A stretch of 8,835 nt of DNA from assembly GCA_016281675.1 (NCBI GenBank), contig JAEEJD010000205.1, forward strand, positions 1 through 8,835. The letters are read 5' to 3'. Below, piece after piece: positions 5,951 through 8,835 of this stretch (position 1 is its first letter; each line of letters begins with the position of its first letter). The notes below the pieces were generated by a model. The model worked only from the letters and a program-made list of their open reading frames with translations. It did not search any database and was not told where the DNA came from. Position numbers and translations under genes: made by a program. This DNA comes from Lachnospiraceae bacterium (lineage in GTDB: Bacteria; Bacillota_A; Clostridia; Lachnospirales; Lachnospiraceae).

Positions 5951-7382
5951 CAAACTTATCCTTCACAAAGCCCGCGAGCCTTCCGACTATCGCGGCAACA
6001 TCTTTGTAATACAGCAGCACAAGAACAATAAGCAGTACCGGGCAGATATAATACCTTCCGGGTGCCTTTCCGATCATTGCGACGGATATCGCGATCAAAA
6101 TGAGATACGAAAGCGCATCGACCAGAAGATTGTTTCCGAGCGTAACGTATTTTCTTACAAACCTGTAAGCGAATGCCCACATCAGCGCATAACTTACCGC
6201 CGTTGCGACCGCGGCGCCCATTGCACCGAAATACGGAATGAACGCAAGGTTCATCGCAACGTTAGCGACTGCGCCTATCGAAGTTGCAACCCCCATCGAC
6301 TTTGAATCCTTATACGCAAGGCATATCGATCCGAGGAATCCCGTTAGTGCGCCGAATATGACCGATATCAGAAGCGGAGGTACGAATACCCAAGCCTCGT
6401 AGAAGTCCTTCCTGAACATGAACGTTGCGATCGGATTGACAAGAAGTATAAGGGCCGCGCATCCGATCACCATTACGGAATTGTATGTTCTGTACATCTG
6501 AGTGAAGAACTCGCTGCTCTTCTCATCCTTGTAGCTCTTCGTCGCGGACATCTGCCACGCCTGCGCGAAAATCCTCTGAAATACCATAAGTATCGCCGGT
6601 ATCTTATAGGCAACACCGTATACGCCGTTAACCGCAGCTCCGCAAAGCGCGAGAACTATATACCTGTCGGCCGCATTGTTTATCCAGCTTCCGGTCGAGT
6701 AAGCGATAAGCGGGGCTGAGTATTTTATCATCTCGGCTCTCATCTCATCGTCGGTATTAAGGTTTTTGACTATACCCGCGCTTCTTCCGACAAGAAGCAT
6801 GACCGATGCGGCAACAAGATACGCAAGTATCTGCGAGAAGATATAGCCGTTAAGTCCTATCTTTATCACGAGAAGGAAGCATATATTCGATATTATCATC
6901 ACGACCGTGGAAGTTATGCTTCCGATAACGACAACCGGTACGGCTTCGCATCCCTGGAAGAACAAAACAAGGAATTCGTACAGCGAATTGGTGATAAACA
7001 AAAAAGCAAACAAGAGCACATACCACTTGATGTTCTCTCCGACAAACGCAAATGACATAATGCACAGGCCTACCACTATCGCATCGGCGCGGACCACATA
7101 CGAAAGACCCGTGCGAAGTATGCTTCCTCTCCTGTCCTCGTTTTCTATCCCGAACCTCAGAGCCGCTTCGCCGATATTAAACGTAAGCGCGGGAACGAGC
7201 AGGAGGAGAGTCACCTGCATTATGTCTGCTATTCCGTATTCATATGTCGTAAGTACATCCGTATAAAGGGGAACGAGAAGAAAGACCAGTATCTTCGATA
7301 CGAAATTACTGACGGAGAACAGTGCGATATTACCGGCCAGATACCGGTAGCTGCCTTTTTCCTTTTTATCCTTTACTCCCAT
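5937..7382 (-). CDS. wzx: Wzx-type polysaccharide repeat-unit flippase (MOP superfamily)
   Basis: An integral membrane protein of 481 aa, the usual size for Wzx/polysaccharide biosynthesis proteins, with hydrophobic segments throughout. It would move undecaprenyl-linked repeat units from the cytoplasmic to the outer face. The N-terminus (residues 14-45, including LAGNIALFSVSNFVSKILVF and VPLYTDVLTTYEYG) is the typical first-helix signature of this family, with a small positively charged cytoplasmic start (KDKKEK). Later segments such as SWINNAADRYIV and FQRIFAQAWQMSATK are characteristic of the middle region. The frame opens further upstream with TTG at 7415, but ATG 7382 has AAGGA five bases before it and lies one base after the preceding TGA, so coupled translation is likely. 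It sits between the two Wzy-like genes, which supports an export role. The transported sugar cannot be read from the sequence. Confidence 0.92.
   Translation of the reverse strand: MGVKDKKEKGSYRYLAGNIALFSVSNFVSKILVFLLVPLYTDVLTTYEYGIADIMQVTLLLLVPALTFNIGEAALRFGIENEDRRGSILRTGLSYVVRADAIVVGLCIMSFAFVGENIKWYVLLFAFLFITNSLYEFLVLFFQGCEAVPVVVIGSITSTVVMIISNICFLLVIKIGLNGYIFSQILAYLVAASVMLLVGRSAGIVKNLNTDDEMRAEMIKYSAPLIAYSTGSWINNAADRYIVLALCGAAVNGVYGVAYKIPAILMVFQRIFAQAWQMSATKSYKDEKSSEFFTQMYRTYNSVMVIGCAALILLVNPIATFMFRKDFYEAWVFVPPLLISVIFGALTGFLGSICLAYKDSKSMGVATSIGAVANVAMNLAFIPYFGAMGAAVATAVSYALMWAFAYRFVRKYVTLGNNLLVDALSYLILIAISVAMIGKAPGRYYICPVLLIVLVLLYYKDVAAIVGRLAGFVKDKFGGKR
5959..5964 (-). promoter_or_regulatory. 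Shine-Dalgarno GAAGGA before the copy-B Wzy-like gene
   Basis: GAAGGA is eight bases before GTG 5950 and five before TTG 5953, inside the last codons of wzx. It argues for a non-ATG start overlapping wzx. The in-frame ATG at 5920 is preceded only by an A-rich run. Confidence 0.5.
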
Positions 7383-7383
7383 A

Positions 7384-8592
7384 TCATTCCTTAAAGTCGA
7401 TCCGGCTGTTTGCAAGAAGAAGCAGCAACAGCAGGTTGACCGTGTAATTCGTCCATATCAGATCCACGTCGAAGAACGATTCGAAGAACACCGCGAAGAC
7501 GGCCGTAAGTGCGCAAAGTGCGACTTTTCGCGAAGCGATCCCGTCGCGCAGCGCGAACAGACGTCTGAACATAAGAAATATCGTAAGCGCAAACACTGTA
7601 AGGCCGTGTATGACGAGGATGTTATACATCGCGTTGTGAACATTGAATTCAAAGAAGGACGTGATCGTAACATTTGTACCGATACCCGTCAGGGGCTTTG
7701 ACCTGAAGTAATTCCAGAACTCGAGCCATATCGCCTCACGCCCCGAGAAGATGTTCTTGTAGAAGAACGGCATCCTGAAGTTAACCCCGGTCGTTCCGAG
7801 CCAGATGTAAAATGCCACAAACAGGAGCGATCCGAATGTCGCGAGGATACAAACCGTATAATAGAATCCCTTACGTTCCCAGAGCTTCTTCGGCATGACA
7901 AAACGGAGTATCATAAATGCCCCGAGCATGATGAACGCGCCCCGTGATCTGTGATAAAGGGCTATCTGGAAACACTTTACGAGTGCGATCGTTGTAAGAA
8001 GCCCTGCGATGATATGCTTCTCGTAAAGCGCATCAAAGAAAGGCAGGACGCACAGCATCGAGAACATCGTAAACGTCGCGGCCGTATTCGTGTTCATCGC
8101 GAACGACGTGTAATCCGCGAACATCCACGTGTACACCCCGAAAAACCAGTATATGAGCATAAGTGTGTAGAGACTCCCGAACAGATATATCTGCCATTTC
8201 GCAAACTTTATCTGCGACGACAGATACCATACGAGGGCAAAATCCGCCATGACGAAGAAACATCCGAGTCCGCTGTCCACGATCAGTATGTTTACGGCCG
8301 TGATGACAACAAGCAGGAAAAGGGCGATAAAATCAATATCCCTCGCTTTTATCTTCCGGATGGGATTGACATTGACGAGCGCGATGGCTGCCAGAATGAC
8401 AAACACGAACACCCCCACGTATTTTTCCGTCAGTCCGTAAAACCTCGGAACGAAGAATGTGAGGGTATAGAACACAAAGAGACAAAGGATGAGAAGTGTA
8501 TTTATAACATCCCGTATCGTGCTCTCTTCTTTTATTTTTCCAAAACAAGCTTTGACAGTTTCGATACCAAAGCCGTGCTTACCGTTTTCCAT
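7384..8592 (-). CDS. Wzy_C / O-antigen-ligase-family membrane protein, copy A (candidate polysaccharide polymerase)
   Basis: A 402-aa polytopic membrane protein with a cytoplasmic N-terminus of about 30 residues followed by many hydrophobic segments. Family landmarks: YHRSRGAF (213-220) with the SRG motif and Arg217, FYIWLG (261-266), SGREAIW (283-289), KPLTGIG (299-305) and NVHN (317-320) followed by ILVIHG (325-330). These form the periplasmic-type loop region that handles lipid-linked glycan in Wzy and WaaL proteins. It keeps the family motifs better than copy B at 4799-5950, so it is the stronger candidate for the repeat-unit polymerase. The longest frame starts at TTG 8607, but ATG 8592 has GGGAG eight bases upstream. 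It overlaps the end of the glycosyltransferase gene by 61 bases; no good downstream start exists before the first membrane helix. Specificity is unknown. Confidence 0.88.
   Translation of the reverse strand: MENGKHGFGIETVKACFGKIKEESTIRDVINTLLILCLFVFYTLTFFVPRFYGLTEKYVGVFVFVILAAIALVNVNPIRKIKARDIDFIALFLLVVITAVNILIVDSGLGCFFVMADFALVWYLSSQIKFAKWQIYLFGSLYTLMLIYWFFGVYTWMFADYTSFAMNTNTAATFTMFSMLCVLPFFDALYEKHIIAGLLTTIALVKCFQIALYHRSRGAFIMLGAFMILRFVMPKKLWERKGFYYTVCILATFGSLLFVAFYIWLGTTGVNFRMPFFYKNIFSGREAIWLEFWNYFRSKPLTGIGTNVTITSFFEFNVHNAMYNILVIHGLTVFALTIFLMFRRLFALRDGIASRKVALCALTAVFAVFFESFFDVDLIWTNYTVNLLLLLLLANSRIDFKE
7388..7392 (-). promoter_or_regulatory. Shine-Dalgarno AAGGA for wzx ATG 7382
   Basis: AAGGA is five bases upstream of ATG 7382, within the last codons of the preceding gene. 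It decides the wzx start against the TTG at 7415, which would add 11 residues. Confidence 0.75.
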
Positions 8593-8834
8593 GAATGGTT
8601 CTCCCAATCAAACCCTGCCGACAGTCTTTCGGCATTGGGATTTTCCAGAAGATATCTTATCTTTGCGGCTATCTCTTCGGGATCGTCATACCGCCTGATT
8701 ACATCCTCGTCCCGAATATTCCCAATTACTTCCAGGGCGCCCACCGCGCCGGAGCACAGGATAGGGCACCCGCACGAGAGTGCTTCCACAGGTGCCAGGC
8801 CGAACGTCTCAAAGCAGCTGTTCTGAACAAACAG
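8532..8834 (-). CDS. GT-B glycosyltransferase (family 4-like), C-terminal 100 residues only
   Basis: The gene enters from the right edge; only its last 100 codons are present, ending in TAA at 8532. The visible part begins LFVQNSCFETFGLAPVEA and contains the EX7E signature (Glu9 and Glu17 of the visible portion, ETFGLAPVE) followed by ALSCGCPIL, the nucleotide-sugar binding region of retaining GT-B enzymes of the GT4 type. After that come DDPEEIAAKIRYLLENP and a final helix, the standard C-terminal closure of the fold. It would add one sugar to the lipid-linked repeat unit on the cytoplasmic face of the membrane. A GTG at 8789 could be misread as a start, but the frame and the conserved motif continue upstream, so this is not a small separate gene. 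Donor and acceptor cannot be assigned. Confidence 0.9.
   Translation of the reverse strand: MFVQNSCFETFGLAPVEALSCGCPILCSGAVGALEVIGNIRDEDVIRRYDDPEEIAAKIRYLLENPNAERLSAGFDWENHSWKTVSTALVSKLSKLVLEK
8601..8605 (-). promoter_or_regulatory. Shine-Dalgarno GGGAG for copy-A Wzy-like ATG 8592
   Basis: GGGAG lies eight bases before ATG 8592 and inside the glycosyltransferase coding sequence. It supports ATG 8592 over TTG 8607 (which overlaps this motif) and hence a real 61-base gene overlap. Confidence 0.7.
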
Positions 8835-8835
8835 C

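Noticed and set aside
8532..8789. A small 85-residue gene starting at GTG 8789
   Set aside because: The frame continues upstream to the window edge, and the EX7E glycosyltransferase motif straddles the GTG, so it is the tail of a larger gene.
7951..8826. Long plus-strand open frame of 291 codons opposite the copy-A Wzy-like gene
   Set aside because: It is antisense to a well-supported membrane protein and a glycosyltransferase with recognisable motifs. Its translation is full of Arg, His and Lys, the mirror of hydrophobic codons, and resembles no family.

Overview
The window is one side of a surface-polysaccharide (capsule or exopolysaccharide) biosynthesis locus. All eight genes lie on the minus strand, so transcription runs from the right edge to the left edge. 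The genes are almost gapless: only one intergenic space exceeds a few bases (47 bp, 4752-4798), and no stretch over 300 bases lacks a gene. I see no tRNA, rRNA, CRISPR, insertion sequence or terminator hairpin. Base composition near half G+C, frequent ATA codons, strong Shine-Dalgarno sites (GGGAG, AAGGA, GAGGTG) and several TTG/GTG starts suggest a mid-GC Firmicute, probably a Clostridia member of the Lachnospiraceae/Oscillospiraceae kind. That is inference; nothing in the window names the species.

Right half (4799-8835), assembly and export: the C-terminal end of a GT-B glycosyltransferase (cut by the right edge), a Wzy_C/O-antigen-ligase-family membrane protein, a Wzx-type flippase of the MOP superfamily, and a second, divergent Wzy_C-family protein. 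Left half (1-4751), sugar-nucleotide synthesis: a membrane-anchored 4,6-dehydratase (CapD/PglF/WbpM type), then CapE, CapF and CapG, the last cut by the left edge. The order capD-capE-capF-capG is, from memory, that of the Staphylococcus aureus type 5/8 capsule locus. CapE, CapF and CapG together turn UDP-GlcNAc into UDP-L-FucNAc (UDP-N-acetyl-L-fucosamine). CapD makes the UDP-4-keto-6-deoxy-D-GlcNAc intermediate used for D-FucNAc, D-QuiNAc or bacillosamine-type sugars; the enzyme that would finish that branch is not in the window.

How they would work together: sugar nucleotides are made in the cytoplasm by CapD-G, glycosyltransferases (one partly visible) build a lipid-linked repeat unit, Wzx flips it across the membrane, and one or both Wzy-like proteins polymerise or transfer it. 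Most junctions look translationally coupled. The exception is the boundary before capD, where a good sigma-A-type promoter (TTGCAA, 17-nt spacer, extended -10 TGATATAAT) uses the upstream gene's TGA stop codon as part of its -10 region. This could transcribe capDEFG independently of the export genes.

I see no clearly new biological system. The points most worth checking are the two diverged Wzy-like paralogues flanking one flippase, the stop-codon/promoter overlap with a seven-codon leader ORF, and a substitution beside a catalytic Glu of CapG.
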